Translations under genes and position numbers: made by a program
The notes under the pieces: model-generated
The model's database searches: none
What the model saw: the letters and a program-made list of their open reading frames with translations, nothing else
Told to the model about the DNA's origin: nothing
Shown: positions 23,275 to 36,800 of the stretch, one piece after another
Numbering within the stretch: position 1 is the first letter of the stretch
Layout: every line of letters begins with the position of its first letter
Assembly: GCA_034008185.1 (NCBI GenBank)
Contig: CM067084.1
Span: 2,003,385 to 2,067,384, forward strand
Origin: Gorsachius magnificus
Lineage: Eukaryota > Chordata > Aves > Pelecaniformes > Ardeidae
Reading direction: 5' to 3'
DNA length: 64,000 nucleotides

Positions 23275-26200
23275 CTGCAACGCAGGAAGAGGACAGAAAG
23301 GTTAAGGAGACGCTCAAGACGCACGCGACGCAAAGAAACTTATGTTTTCTCTCATTATCGTTCCATCAGCCCAAATCCTCCGCTGGGCTAAAGACACCCC
23401 AAAACTTGGCTGCTCTGAGGACCAGAAGTTTGCTCCTGTGCTCAGGACCTGTGCAAAGCTCCTGAGGTCGAATGAGAGTAGGTGAAGGCTTGCAGTGAAG
23501 CCAGCAAGTCACCAGTAATAAACCACTCGAGTTTTAACTGCCCCAGTCTACTGCAGCACTTTGTCACAAGAGGGGCACGGGTGTGTTTTACAGCCATATA
23601 AATGCACTGGAACAAGCCTTGCCCGAGGTAAGCGCTCCCATGTGCGCGGGCGTTGGGAAATGCATCAGGGTGGGAGAGTTGGGGGTGTTCAGCCTGGAGC
23701 AGAGGAGGCTGCGGGCAGAGCTGAGTGCGGCCGCTCAGGGCTTCAAGGGGGCCCAGAGGAAAGGGGGGGACAAGCTTTTTAGCAGGGCCAGCTGGGACAG
23801 GACAAGGGGGGATGGCTTTAAACTGAAGCAGGGTAGGTTTAGGCTGGATCTAGGGAAGAAATCCTTTACGCTGAGGGTGGTGAAACCCTGGCAGGGGTTG
23901 CCCAGCGAGGGGGTGGAGGCCCCATCCCTGGGACCATTCCAGGCCAGGTTGGCCGGGGCTGTGAGCAACCTGATGTGGTTCAAGGTGTCCCTGCTCCTGC
24001 AGGGGGGTTGGGCTGGGTGACCTCTAGGGGTCCCTTCCAACCCAAACCATTCCATGATTCTATAAAGCTGTGGCATATGCTTTGAACTCGCGTGTTTTCT
24101 CAAGATAAAAACAGGGGAATAGGAAGGACTAGAAATCCATACACACAGAGAGGTTCCCAGGGTGACTGGGGGGCAATCGGGGCCCCCCCCTCCCTGCCTG
24201 TTCTGAGCATCAGGGTGCTGCAGTGCCGGGGAGGAGAGGGCCGGCTTCTGCCCACATCGAGGAACGAACGCCACGGAGCGGAATGGCTCAGGAGCAGCTC
24301 TTTCCTCCGGTAAAACCGCTCCTTGCCAGACCTGTCCCTGCGCCAGGCAGGAACTGCCCGGAAGAGCAACCGGTCACTCGGCCAGACACAGGTGAGCCTG
24401 AAAGCTTCTCCCGGTCAGGTAACCTCGCTGTGCTCCCCTCTCCCCCCAAAAAATTCCCCAAGACCTATTTGGAACCGAGGTGCTGGTTCACCTTTACCCA
24501 GGTGCAGAGGTCGGAGCCCTGCACTGCCCGAGAGGATTCTTCCCTGCTCCCGTCCGTCCGCGGCTCCACAACAGCCTGCTGCTTCGGGTCTTGGCAGATC
24601 AACTGGGGGGGAAACACAGCCCAGCGCCGCCTTCCAGCCCCCCCTAAAGCACGTGCATCCGGGTGCCCAGGACGCCTGCTGCACCGACAGCGTTTCATCG
24701 GCACCCTGACTTGCTTCCCCGCAAACTGCTCCTCAGCATCCGTGGAAGCGCGTACCGGGATGGCGGCAGCACTCCCCCGAACACCCTTTTCGGTAACTCT
24801 CTTGTGGTCCCTCTACATTCAGACTGTCAAGCAGCGAGGAAAGGAAGAGGGGCTTAGCCACAAAAAAAGAATAAAAGAGAGAAAGGCAAGGTGGCTTAAG
24901 TGGAGCAATAACAAACACCTCCTGTCAACGCCTCCTATTCTCACTTCTGATGGATCCCAGAAAAAAAACGCTTGGCTAAAAGGGAAGCAGCTGCTAAGGG
25001 GAAGGAAAAACAAAGCACTGAACACAGAGCAGAGCGGGGAACCCTCCAGCAACCGCTGTTTATCGAGTTTACTCTAAGGGTAACTTGGACTTCAGGAAAG
25101 GGCTCGTTTCTGTGCCCCAAGTCACCAGCGGGAAACTTGTGCTATCCAAAGATGAAAATCAGAGGAAAGGCACATTCCTCGGGTGACGGAGGTGACGTTA
25201 CAAGGCCTCGGAGTTACCTTTTTTTTGCTTCGGCTGCTTTCTTCCTGGCAGAGCTGGCAGATGGCGGCGTTTCCAGGTCCTGGCAGCTGCTCCTAAAGCC
25301 CAAGTGAAACCCAAGACATTTACACCTTCTTGACGTGGCACGTGTCTTAGAGCTTTGCGGCTGATCCGCATCTGCACGGGGGAGGAAGCCTCCGCACCCT
25401 TGTGGTTTTAACCCCTCCCTATTCACAGCGCACCGCGCAGCCGCACGGGAGCACCGTGCCTGTGCAGGATGATCCACGCCTGCACCGCAGGGCAGATGGG
25501 CAAGCACAGGACGGCTGCGGGAACCAAGGACCACGCAAGCTCCATCTTCAGGCTGAGATCAAGGCTGCTGGCCCAGCACCGAGGTGGGAACTAAGCATCT
25601 TTTTCACTGTGAAAAAGAGCTGACTGATGCAGAAATTCCCCGTAGACAGGACACAACCGGAGTGTTGCAGCAGCCCATCGACGGGGGTCTGGCCGTGCTG
25701 TGCCAGGCACCCGGGGGAGGAAGAATGCGCTTTGGTCAATTTGACAGACATGGAGAACACAAACCAAACCACCCGACCGAAAGAGCCCTCCCCGCTGGCC
25801 TACAGAGCCCAGACCAAGGAGGTTCAACGCGGCCGTTTTCACAAACACTAAATTATATTATGCTTCTGTTGTTCTTTTTAGACACGCCAACCCAGGAAAG
25901 GCACGGGGCAAAGGAGTAATAAAGGGGTTGACATTGGTTTAAAGAACAACGTGGTTGTGCTGAGGAGGCAAAATGAACTCGTACAGGCGCAGCACGGCCA
26001 ATTAAAAGCTTTTCCAGCACGATAAGCAGTGCTTTTCCGCTAGGGAACGATCGCTGCTACGGACTCTACACACAAATCCTCACAAGGCAAAAACCTGAAG
26101 GAGAAACTTCAGGGCATTCGGGCAGGGCAGACGCTGCAGCGACCCAGGAGCTCCCCGAGTACCCTCGCCCTTCAGCGTTTCAGCGCAAGAAAACGAAATC

Positions 26201-27794
26201 ACCAACCTGCTCTTCCTGCGGGCTGCTCGGTAACCTGCGAGAGAAATGTTGTGGTGACTGATGTTCTTAAGAAAAAACATCTGGACCATCAGAGAATTCC
26301 CTCATCCTGTTTTTAAAATCCCACCCGCATGAGGCGTTCATAAGCTTCGTCAAACAGCCAAGCAGCGCGGCAGTACGCGACCCGCGCTGTTTAGACACGC
26401 AGCACTGCCGGCTAAATGGGAAGAGCAGGAGAAAAACCTTGCAAAACACCTTCAGAAGAGCAAGAGGAAGGGAGCACAAACGTAGAAAAAGATTGTTTAG
26501 ATGGTGCAAACATGTTTTAAAACCAGGTTTAAACTTATTAGTGCAAAACGTTTGACCCCCTACAACGTCAGTGAACGGGCAGCGAGAACGTCCTTCCAGG
26601 CCTTCCGGATAAATCATAGAATCATAGAATCACCTCAGTTGGAAAAGACCTTTAAGATCATCGAGTCCAACCGTTAACCTAGCACTGCCATCCCACCACT
26701 AAACCATGTCCCTGAGCACCTCATCTCTCCTTCTTTTAAAGACCTCCAGGGATGGGGACTTGACCACATCCCTGGGCAGCCCATTCCAGAGCCTGACAAC
26801 CCTCTCGGTGAAGAAGTTTTTCCTAATGTCCAGCCTAAGCCTGCCCTGGCGCAGCTTCAAGCCATTCCCCCTCGTCCTGTCATCTGTTACCAGGGAGAAG
26901 AGGCCGACCCCCACCTCACTACAGCCTCCTCTCAGGCAGTTGTAGAGGGCGATCAGGTCTCCCCTCAGCCTCCTCTTCTCCAGACTAAACACCCCAGTTC
27001 CCTCAGCCGCTCCTCGTATGACTTGTGTTCCAGACCCCTCACCAACGCTCCCGCTGCTGAAACGCTCAAGGTGAAACGGGGATCAAAAGCAGCTAAGGCC
27101 TGGAAGGTTTTTAGTCTCTGGTAAAGCAGATTTGAACCGAGCTTATGCTATTTTTAAGACAATGCTTTTCTGATGAACTTGTCTTGGCACTCAGCGCACC
27201 GTGTCGGAGCACCGCGTTTTTTCACTGGCACTCCGAGTGCTTCAAAGAGGCTGGTGCCATCTCCGAGCCTTCGTTACAGAGCTGTTCCCCTTGACTTTTA
27301 AAACATCTTTTTTCATTTAAAACCAAACGTGAAACTCAGCTTCCAAACACTAAACAAACCCTACAACGAGAATCCCCCTCAGTAATACTGAGTTTAGAAA
27401 CAGGCCACCTGAACTACTTTTTCATACAAGCATCTCCTTGAAATATTATTTCAAGTTCTCTTTCTCCCACATCTCTATTCTTGTCCATGGTTATTAGCGC
27501 CAAACGCCACGGATCCTTTCCCTCACCCACAAGGATACCTTCTTTGGACTCGAGGACCAAAGGTCCAGGTCCCTGCAGCATTTGGCTTGTGAAGGTTCAC
27601 GAAGTAAGAAAAGTGAGTAACCAGCAGATTTATATAGAAACCAACTCAAAGGTAAACGGGAGCGAGACAGAGCTTTTCAGATCCAGACATGCCGCTGGCA
27701 AGCAGGAGAACCTCCTCCTTCCCTTAGAGAGCTACGATAAAGCAGCAGAGAGACCTCAACCAAGGGCATAAGGTTGGGGGGGGGGGAGGAAAAG

Positions 27795-27829
<35 letters not shown>

Positions 27830-30800
27830 CTTTCTCGGAAAGGGCAGTTACACTCTTCCAAACTTCCCATCAGCAAAGAAATTAGAGAAGGGGAAGCAGG
27901 ACTTGGAAAAGAAGGCAAAAGTGAGATTTCTTTCCTTCCATACTTGTGTGGCAGGACACTGTTCTCCTCTCTCAGGGGCTGTTTCGGTTTAGCGTCTTCC
28001 TCCTGGATTTTGAGCTTCCCATCCTGCCAAAAGGAAACATTTACCCATCAGTTGGACTCTGTGAAGACTCTGGTTTCACCCCCGCCACACTGCAAAGGGA
28101 GATTTTACATCGCTATTTTGGGAATAGTGATCTACCCCTCCTCGGCACAGAGGTGCATTGGGACACGGGAAAGCCTTCAAACCCCGACCCACCCCAGGAG
28201 CGGCTCTACGCGCTTCCCGTCTGCTGGGAACAAAAAGGTGACTTTGTATTTTAGAGACGGACTCTTTAACACGTCCCGTGGCCTCCTTTTACTAAGAAGG
28301 TCCAAGAAACTTCGCAGTCACCATTTTTTATTTTGACAGCAGAGGTTGAAAAGGTAGATGGGCTGAACGGGCTTTTTAAAGCCTGATCAGCGAGATGAAT
28401 CCTCTCAGCCAGGAAAGGAAACAAATCCTCCCCAGCTAAGACCGGGGTCATAGCCCGAGCCACAGATCTACGGAACACCACGCTGAAACACGACTGGCAT
28501 CGCCCGCCCGCCCGGTCAGCGCTGGCAGAACCACCCGGGCGTGCATTGCTCTCAAGTTGTGATCTTTGGTCTCCGCAAACGCAAAGTGCCACCGGACCGA
28601 GCGCCGCCTACGAGTTCCGTGGCAAAGGAGAAGTCTGTTCTGAAATCTCTTCTTTTGCACACGTGGGCCCCCACTCGTTCCGATCGGGAACGCCCCGCTC
28701 GTGCTACAGCGCCCGCCTGCTGAGGAAAGGAGGGCAACCCCGCGCGGCAGCCCGGTCGCACGCCCAGGGGCGGGCTGCTGCTCAGCAGCCAAGGAAAGCA
28801 GCTGCTCTGCCTTCCCGAGAGCAAACCAACGGTGGCTTCAAACACCAGACGACCTAACTTTGGGATCGTGGGGGTTTCTCGCTTTCATTTCTGCTGCCCA
28901 GCTGCATCGCACTTAGCTCTCGATTCCTGCTACTGAATTACAGCTGTTCCGCTGCAGCGAGCGCGGCTTTTTGGTGAACGACTCACGACGCGTCAATAAC
29001 TTCACCGAAATTATGCGTAATGTTGGTTAAAAAAAGAAAAAACTGCATGGTTCAAGCAGCCCCGGGGAGCCCAGTGAAGGCAACTCTCAAGCAGCACACG
29101 TGGGCATCGCAGAAACAACCTCGATTACTTCGCAGTTCTCAGAGCTACAAGTTTTGTTCTCCAGAACAACCGTTCGACTGCCAATTCCCAGCAGAAGAGC
29201 CTGTTCCATTTTACGGAAAAAGCTGCAGAGCAGTTTTTTACTTTCAAAGGCAAATTTACTGCTAAAAAGGGAGTTTCACTTGGGGACTATGAGCTTTATT
29301 CTCGAGATGAACACTGCACTTCACTTTAAAAACCCACTGAATTCACTAACGTGCGGCACCAGAAGAACCCTGGAAGTGCTTGGTGATGCCCTCAAGAGAT
29401 AATTTTGTCTTCCAAGTGTTACTATTTACCTCTTTGGGGAGAACTTATTACGATGCAAAAAATAAAACCAAGCAAGTTTGCTTTGCCTAAGATGCAACAT
29501 GTACAGAATCTCTCCTGCTGCATTACACTTGGTTTTATTAAACCAGCGAAGGAAAACCACGGTCACTGTCAAAATTTTGCCCAGCACTCAGCTTGGAGGA
29601 GGAGGCCAATGTGCTGTAATGAAGTGGTTTTCTGCCCGGCGGAAAAAGACCTGGGGGTACTGGTTGACATCTGGCTGAATGAGCCAGCAGTGTGCCCAGG
29701 TGGCCAAGAAGGCCAATGGCATCCTGGCCTGTATCAGGAATAGCGTGGCCAGCAGGAGTAGGGAAGTGACCGTGCCCCTGTACTCGGTGCTGGTGAGGCC
29801 GCCCCTCGAATGCTGGGGTCAGTTTTGGGCCCCTCGCTACAAGAAAGATGTTGCCTTGCTGGATTGTGTCCAGAGGAGAGCAACCAAGCTGGGGAGGGGT
29901 CTGGAGCCCCAGGCTGCTGGGGAGCAGCTGGGGGGGTTCAGCCTGGAGCAGAGGAGGCTGAGGGGAGCCCTCATGGCTCCCTACAACTGCCTGAGAGGAG
30001 GGGGGAGCCGGGGGGGTCGGGCTCTGCTCCCAGGGAAGGGGCGATGGGACGAGGGGCACCGGCCTCAAGTTGTGCCAGGGCAGGGTGAGGTTGGCCCTGG
30101 GGAACAATTCCTTCCCCAAAGGGCTGTCAGGGGCTGGAAGGGGCTGCCCAGGGAAGGGGTCGAGTCCCCAGCCCTGGGGGGATTGAACAGCCGGGCAGAG
30201 GCGGTGCTGAGGGCCAGGGTTTGGGGGTGGGATGGCGGGGGTAGGGGAAGGGTTGGGCTGGGGGAGCTTCAAGGGCTTCTCCCACCCAAACCATTCCATG
30301 ATTCTATTCTATGTAATGCCTGCAATATTTTTGTGAACTCAATAAACTGCCTGTTTAGGGCATGTAAAAAACATTCCCGAGCTCATTTTGCTGTGGAACA
30401 TTAACAATACACATTCAGTGCCTAATAAAGCTCAGGCAAAGCAAAGGAGCAAAATGAAGCTACGCTTCTAACAGAAGCCGGGAGGAACAAAAGTCACGTT
30501 ACCTGTTTTAGCCAATTCTTTGCACCTTTTTTGTTTTCTTGGCCGCGTTGGTGGCTGTGTGACCATCTGTCTCTTTCCCGCTTCAGTTCTAGTTCCAGGT
30601 GGTTCCTACAAGATCGAGGTGGAATTGTGAATACAGGCTATGGTTTGGTAGCACTCGCCATCGAGAGCTAAGGAACTATTTAACCTCCTCCTGACACTAA
30701 AGCAACCGAACCCCAACTCAAGAGCTGAAAAGTGCCTCTTTGAATACAAGGTTGTGTCGCAGTGTGGCGAGCCATGGCACGTCAGGATGGAAAATCTCAA

Positions 30801-33800
30801 AGTTCTTCATCTAATTCTAGCGAAACGTTGCAGGAAATAATCAGTCTGCAAGTCCTTAAAAAAATACTTTGGTATTTGTCTGTTACAGAACTGCTCCCTG
30901 TTCAAAAAGACATTCTCCAGCACGCCAGCTGCCGCGCGACGGGCTCTGAAACCGAAGCCAACACCCTTGCCCGTTTCTCAATGGATGGACTGCTCCTCCC
31001 AGAGAGCTGCAGCAACGCTTCTGAAACGTCCTCCTGAATTTCAGCAGAGAACAGGACGCGTGTGCTGTTTTACAGACCGCAATCCACACCCTAGTCTGGC
31101 CCAACCCGTAACGAAGGGTCGGCACGTGCTCCTTCAAGACCGCCCTTGAGCAGCGGGGCCGCCGCACTGGTACCGCGGTGTGATGGTTTGACCCTGGCTG
31201 GACGCCAAGGGCCCACCAAAGCTGCTCTATCACTCCCCTCTAACTGGACAGAGGAGAGAAAAAGTAAATCAAAGGGCTCGTGGGTCGAGATAAAGGCAGT
31301 TTAATAAGGAAAAAAAAAAGCAAAAGCAAAGGCCGTGCGCAGTAGCAAAAGGAAAGAAAACAAGATTTTATTCTCTACTTCCCATTAGCAGGCAATATCC
31401 AGCCACTTCCCAGGAAGTAGGGCTTCAGTATCCATAGTTGTTCCTTCCCAAAGACAAAACGTCGCAAAAGACGAATGTCCTCCCTCCTCTTCCTTTTCCC
31501 TTAGTTTTTATATCTGAGCTGATGTCACATGGTATGGAATATCCCTTTGGTTGCTTTGGGTCAGGTGTCTTGGCTACGTCCCCTCCCAAGATCTTGCCCC
31601 CTTCCAGCCCACTGGTGGCGGGGGGGGAAATAGTGGAGAGACAGCCTTGATGCTGTTCAAGCACTGCTCAGCAGTAGCCAAAACATTAGCGTGTTATCAA
31701 CCTCTTTCTACATACCAATAGAAAGCACAGCCCTACGCTGCTCGACCCAATACACGCGGCCGAGGCTTCAGTCTCAGTCCCGCGTGCCGCGGTACCTCGA
31801 GCCGCAGGGAACGACGACACGGCCGAGCGCAGCATGTTCGTGTTCGGGAGGACAACCGATGAGCGGGTGGAGGGCAGGTGAGCAGGAGCATCGGGGGCCC
31901 TGAGGCAGCCCGACGCAGGCGGGAAGGAAGCACGGCTCTCAATCCGGCTGCGGATGGCAGAGCCTTTCCTCCGGGCCACCAGAAAGAATCATAGAATCGC
32001 TTTGGTTGGAAAAGCCCTTTAAGATCATCGAGTCCAACTGTTAACCTAACCCTGCCATCCCACCACTAAACCATGTCCCTAAGCACCTCATCTCTCCTTC
32101 TTTTAAATCCCTCCAGGGATGGGGACTCGACCACCTCCCTGGGCAGCCCCTTCCAGAGCCTGACAACCCGTTCGGTGAAGAAGTTTTTCCTAATGTCCAG
32201 CCTAAACCTGCCCTGGCGCAGCTTCAAACCGTTCCCCCTCGTCCTATCGCCCGTTACCAGGGAGCAGAGCCCGACCCCCACCTCACTACACCTGGCTAAA
32301 GCTGAACGCCTCCGCGACTGCAGCCTGCTTGTGTCCAACAGCGAGAAAGCGCCTGGAGCACGCGGACCGTCGGGGACCGAAGCGCCACAAATCCCGTTTT
32401 GTGAAATCCTTACAAGTAAAATACGGTAGCTGACACAGGGAACGAGCCCTGCGCCAAAACCAAAGCCTAGGAACAGGAGGATCTGCTGGTAACAGCAGGG
32501 GCAAGACTTGCACTATAAAACATTCAGAATCATCGCTATTACAACCAACAGTATCCATCATTACCCTCGTTAGCCTCCATACCGCTCCAGCAGCTCTTTA
32601 AATAACTCGTTACGACTCCAGCCTCATTAATTACATAGCCTCACTGACCTGAGTCAAGCTGGTGGAGACTGAGGTCCAGAAATGAATCCTCACCCATACT
32701 GGCATTTAAAAAGCAAACCAACCAAGGGAATTGTTCTTTATAACTTGATTTAAAGCCACGGGCTCCACCAACACCAAAAGGCCCATTTCCTCCCAAAGGA
32801 ATCCAGTTCCAACAGGACCACCCAGCACCCGCTGCAGCAACTCCAGTAACTCACTGCTTTAGGAACTCCGTTAAATAACAGCCTCCCGGTGAAGGAGGCT
32901 CCATCGTTTTCATCCTGCCACCTTGACTAAGCTTGAGCGGGGAAGGAAGCGGTCAGAGTCCAACCGATGCAAAACCAGACCAATCTGCACGTGTGCCCCC
33001 CCAGCAGCCCCACGAAGTTCAACGGACTCCGCGCAAGGTGCGCGTGCAGGGAAGATGCCATCCTCATTTATACCCAAGACCACTGCTAAGCTCGCCCCCG
33101 CACACCCAGGACCTCGTGTGGATTTCTGTTAAGAGCCATTTGCTGGCGTTGTGGGCACCCTCGGTAACTTTTTGAAAAAGGAAACAAAAAGCTGTGCCGG
33201 GGGGGACAAAAAAAAAAAAGAAATTTAAGAAAGCCTCCAGCAATGCTTCCACACAATTCATTCCAGTGACCTTGCAACAACCAGAAGACGCGCCATGGCT
33301 GCGGAAGGAGAGATGCTCTTCTGTTTTAAGGGAAGAAGATTTCTCTGTTTTCCCGATACTGGTAAACTGATGACACCACAGGGGAGAAAATATGACAGCC
33401 CTCACCCAGTTCTCTACGTTTGGTTTCCAACTTTTTGGTTGCCTCCCAGCAAAACCGAGACCAGTTTCAACTGGGGAGGGAATCCATCACAGCACTGTTT
33501 GTCAGACTGCCCACCTGCATTCCTTCCCTTCCTCCAAACTCTTCAGTGCTAGCTCCAGGCAAAGACTTAGCTGCCACATCCCTGCCGCTGAGCAGCAAAC
33601 GGTTTGCTTTTAGCGTCAGCTTTAGAGTCCAAACGATGCTATTACAGGGGAGAGTCTGACGCAACGCTAGGTTTTGGAGAGGTCCGCGTTGCCGTCAGAG
33701 ACCTGTTCTGCAAGCTGCTTCTGATACCCCACCACCACATGAGGTTTGTGCTTTCCTGGTGGTTTCTGCTGACCAGAACAAGTAGCTCTTCTCCATTTTC

Positions 33801-36800
33801 TTCCCATCTGATTTATCACGTCACAACTTCAAAGGACGGGGCACGTTCAAATGTTTGCCAGCTCACGAAGCATTTCCTCTCCCCAGAGTTAATGCCTGCC
33901 TGGCATCTAAAAGGCCACTTGTCTCTCTCCACCTCCAACCCCTACTTCCCTTTTGCAATCGCCCTGCCCGCTCGCTACTAGACCCGGTAAGAACAGCCCC
34001 GAAAAAAGATAAGAAAAGGATTTCTTCACCGCTGCCTGGAGAGCTCTTCCACTTCTAGCTGGAGGCTGTTGATTTTGTCCCCAAACTCCTGCTTGAAGAG
34101 CCGGTTGTCCTGCTGGGCCAACTGACGGTCCTTCTCTGCCTGTCGCAATCTGGATTTGAGCCACATGAACTTGTGATAAAAAACAAAAGCCATGGTGGGG
34201 AGGAAGACCGAGTTTAACCAACAAATAAAAAAACCCAGTGAAAAGGTAAAGCCAAAAAAAGGAATGGTAAAAACAATGGAAAGGAGGAAAATATCTTAAA
34301 GAAAAGCAAGATGTAGGTGAACCAGGCAGAAGCTCTGATTTTCAATCGTTTTTATTCTATTACTACAGTTTACAGCCATTAGATGAAAAACATAAAACAT
34401 CACTTTTATCCAGATTCAAAGCAAACCTCAAGTACACAGAATTTTAAGTCAAATTTGATTTTAATGTACGTTACATTTCAGCTTTACACATGTAACTGGA
34501 ACTTGCAACATAGGTTAGCTACTATACTGAGAATTAGTGCATTTTCCTGGTCCCTTCCACGGATCGACACGTTGGCTCAAGCGCCCAGGCATTGCTACAC
34601 CAAAGCATTTCCACTTCGGGCCTGACATCAGAAATGGCCAGATCCTTAATTCTGGCTTGTTTTAGCGTTACTGTGACAGCAAACAAACCCAGCCCAATCC
34701 CCTGCTCCCACCAAAGCACGCCGGGGACGGGGGCGGGGGGGTTAGCTGTCCTAACTAGCTGTTTGGATACCTTGATGAAAGCTTCCATCTTCTTCATATT
34801 ATTTCTCTCCAGGTAGTTAAAATGAGTTTCTAGTAAAAGGTTACTGAAGGTTAGGTTTATACTTTCAAGCGCGTGACTTGGGCATCGCCTAGAGGTTTAG
34901 AACGCGTCTCCAAGTCGGCTTGTGCGTGGGAGCCCATTAAGCTAAGCGGTGGTACACGCTCGCGTCGAGGGGGACTAGGGCTGAGCCTCGCAGGTTTAGG
35001 AAGGTACCTAGTGAGAATCGATAGGTTTTCTTTCCCCAGTTGCATTTCAGTCACGTTTGCCACCCACTGCTCCAAGGAGCACTATCCCACAGGACAAAGG
35101 GAGAACTGGCACCGAAGAATTTTTACAGGCATCTCACCAGAGCAAAAAAAAAAACCAACCCCTTATTCAACACAGAAACCCCCAAACGTAATGATCTTGA
35201 AAGGAAAAAAAAACCCTATCTCTAGGAGCACTTGTAACCTAAAGCCAGTGACAGGCCAGCACGGTGAACTCCTGCGGCCACAGGGAAGAGGGTATTAGTT
35301 TGTAATAGTCCAAGCTACACTTAAATTTTTGCACTGGGGCGTTCAACTGGCAATTATTTTTCCTATTCAGAGCTGTTTCTGAGCTTTAGCTGTTCTTTCA
35401 TTAGCAAATTCCATCTGTATTGACCAACAGAAACTCAGAAGCAAATGAAAGAAGTGTAATAGTAAACGGCAACTCTTCCTTTTAAACCACTCAACTGCTC
35501 AGACAAGGAATGGTCAAGTACCAAATTACCATTTCCACTCCCCACCACTGCACATTTTGCTCCTTTTTTTTGTTTTTTTGGGGGTTTTGTTTGTTTGTTT
35601 GTTTCTTTTAAACACTAAAGATCAGATTATTTTTTGTAAAATGTGTAACTTCCCTTTCTAGGAAGAGGAGAGACCTACCCAAACACCTCTCCTCAGCTTC
35701 TTTCGGTCGGGAAGAACCACAACGGATGTCTAGAGGGATTCGTGGCAGAGGTAGAAGGCAATGCAAAGACAAGGAGGTTTCCACTGAACTGACCACTCTA
35801 TCATGTTACTCTAAGACACCTAGCCACTAATTCTGGACACATGAAGTTTAAAGGAATAAGGATAAGTCCCCGCCCTCCCACCAAGTCACTAAGGCAAAAT
35901 CGTTGCAAGCGGTCTCGGTTACGAGAGGGCCGGTCTTCACGGTGACGAGCTATCAAGTCGCGCCCGTTTGTCTTGGACTTGGGGCTGACCCCACGGAACA
36001 GAAGTGAATGGGTAACGGCTTGGGGAACGCACACAACTACTTTCAACAACTTCCAGGGATGCATTTTTTCATCTACTTCACAAAAAGGGTAACACAGAGA
36101 ACTAGTTGACTTGCCAGAGCTGGCCAATCTGACATTGGCTTGACCAACGCACCTAGTATCCATAAACGTAGAAGAGTTGTGCTGCTGTATGCGGTACGCA
36201 TCACCGGGATGTACAGAGCCACATACCTCCCGTTCCTTATGCTTTTCTGGTGTGTTTATTGGCCAACTCATTGGTATTTTAACACAGGGTTAAATGGCAA
36301 AGTTAGGGATTTTTATACTCGACTCTAAATCTCTGAAGAAAAACTGACTGGTTTTTAAAAATTCAGCAAATTCCAAATCAACTTTAGGTGACAATTAACA
36401 TTTTAACAGTTGCTTTTAGCAATTCTCAAGTTCTCCCCTCAGAAATGAGTTCTGATGTCAGAGCTGTGAGGTGACCAGACATAAAAATGTCTAATGGTGC
36501 TTCTGGATCAGTTTGTTTGCTGCACTATTTAAGGTTTTTGCCTGTTTCACCAAATCCTTTTCACTGTATAAGTAAGTCAGAACGAGGAGGATGAGAAAAT
36601 GGAAAAAAATAAGAACAGCAAGAGAAAAAGAGCAAATCAATTAGCTGAGTAGATACTGTAAGACATTTTAAAATACAAATCTTCTAGAAACAAAATGACC
36701 TTTTTTATAAAGAACCGTTCACAAGGCAGTTTGTAAAGAGAATGGTTCAACTGGGGGTGCTTTTTTCAAAACAGTTCCAGAGCGATGTGGAACAACCAGG

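Noticed and set aside
24465..24704. Minus-strand exon-like stretch with an AG before TTGATCTGCC
   Set aside because: RUFY3 exons 25218 and 23274 already join in phase and reproduce the zinc-finger spacing. Inserting this stretch would separate the finger halves.
35801..36271. 156-codon minus-strand frame
   Set aside because: It lies in the probable 3' UTR of the short RUFY3 isoform, with no family resemblance.
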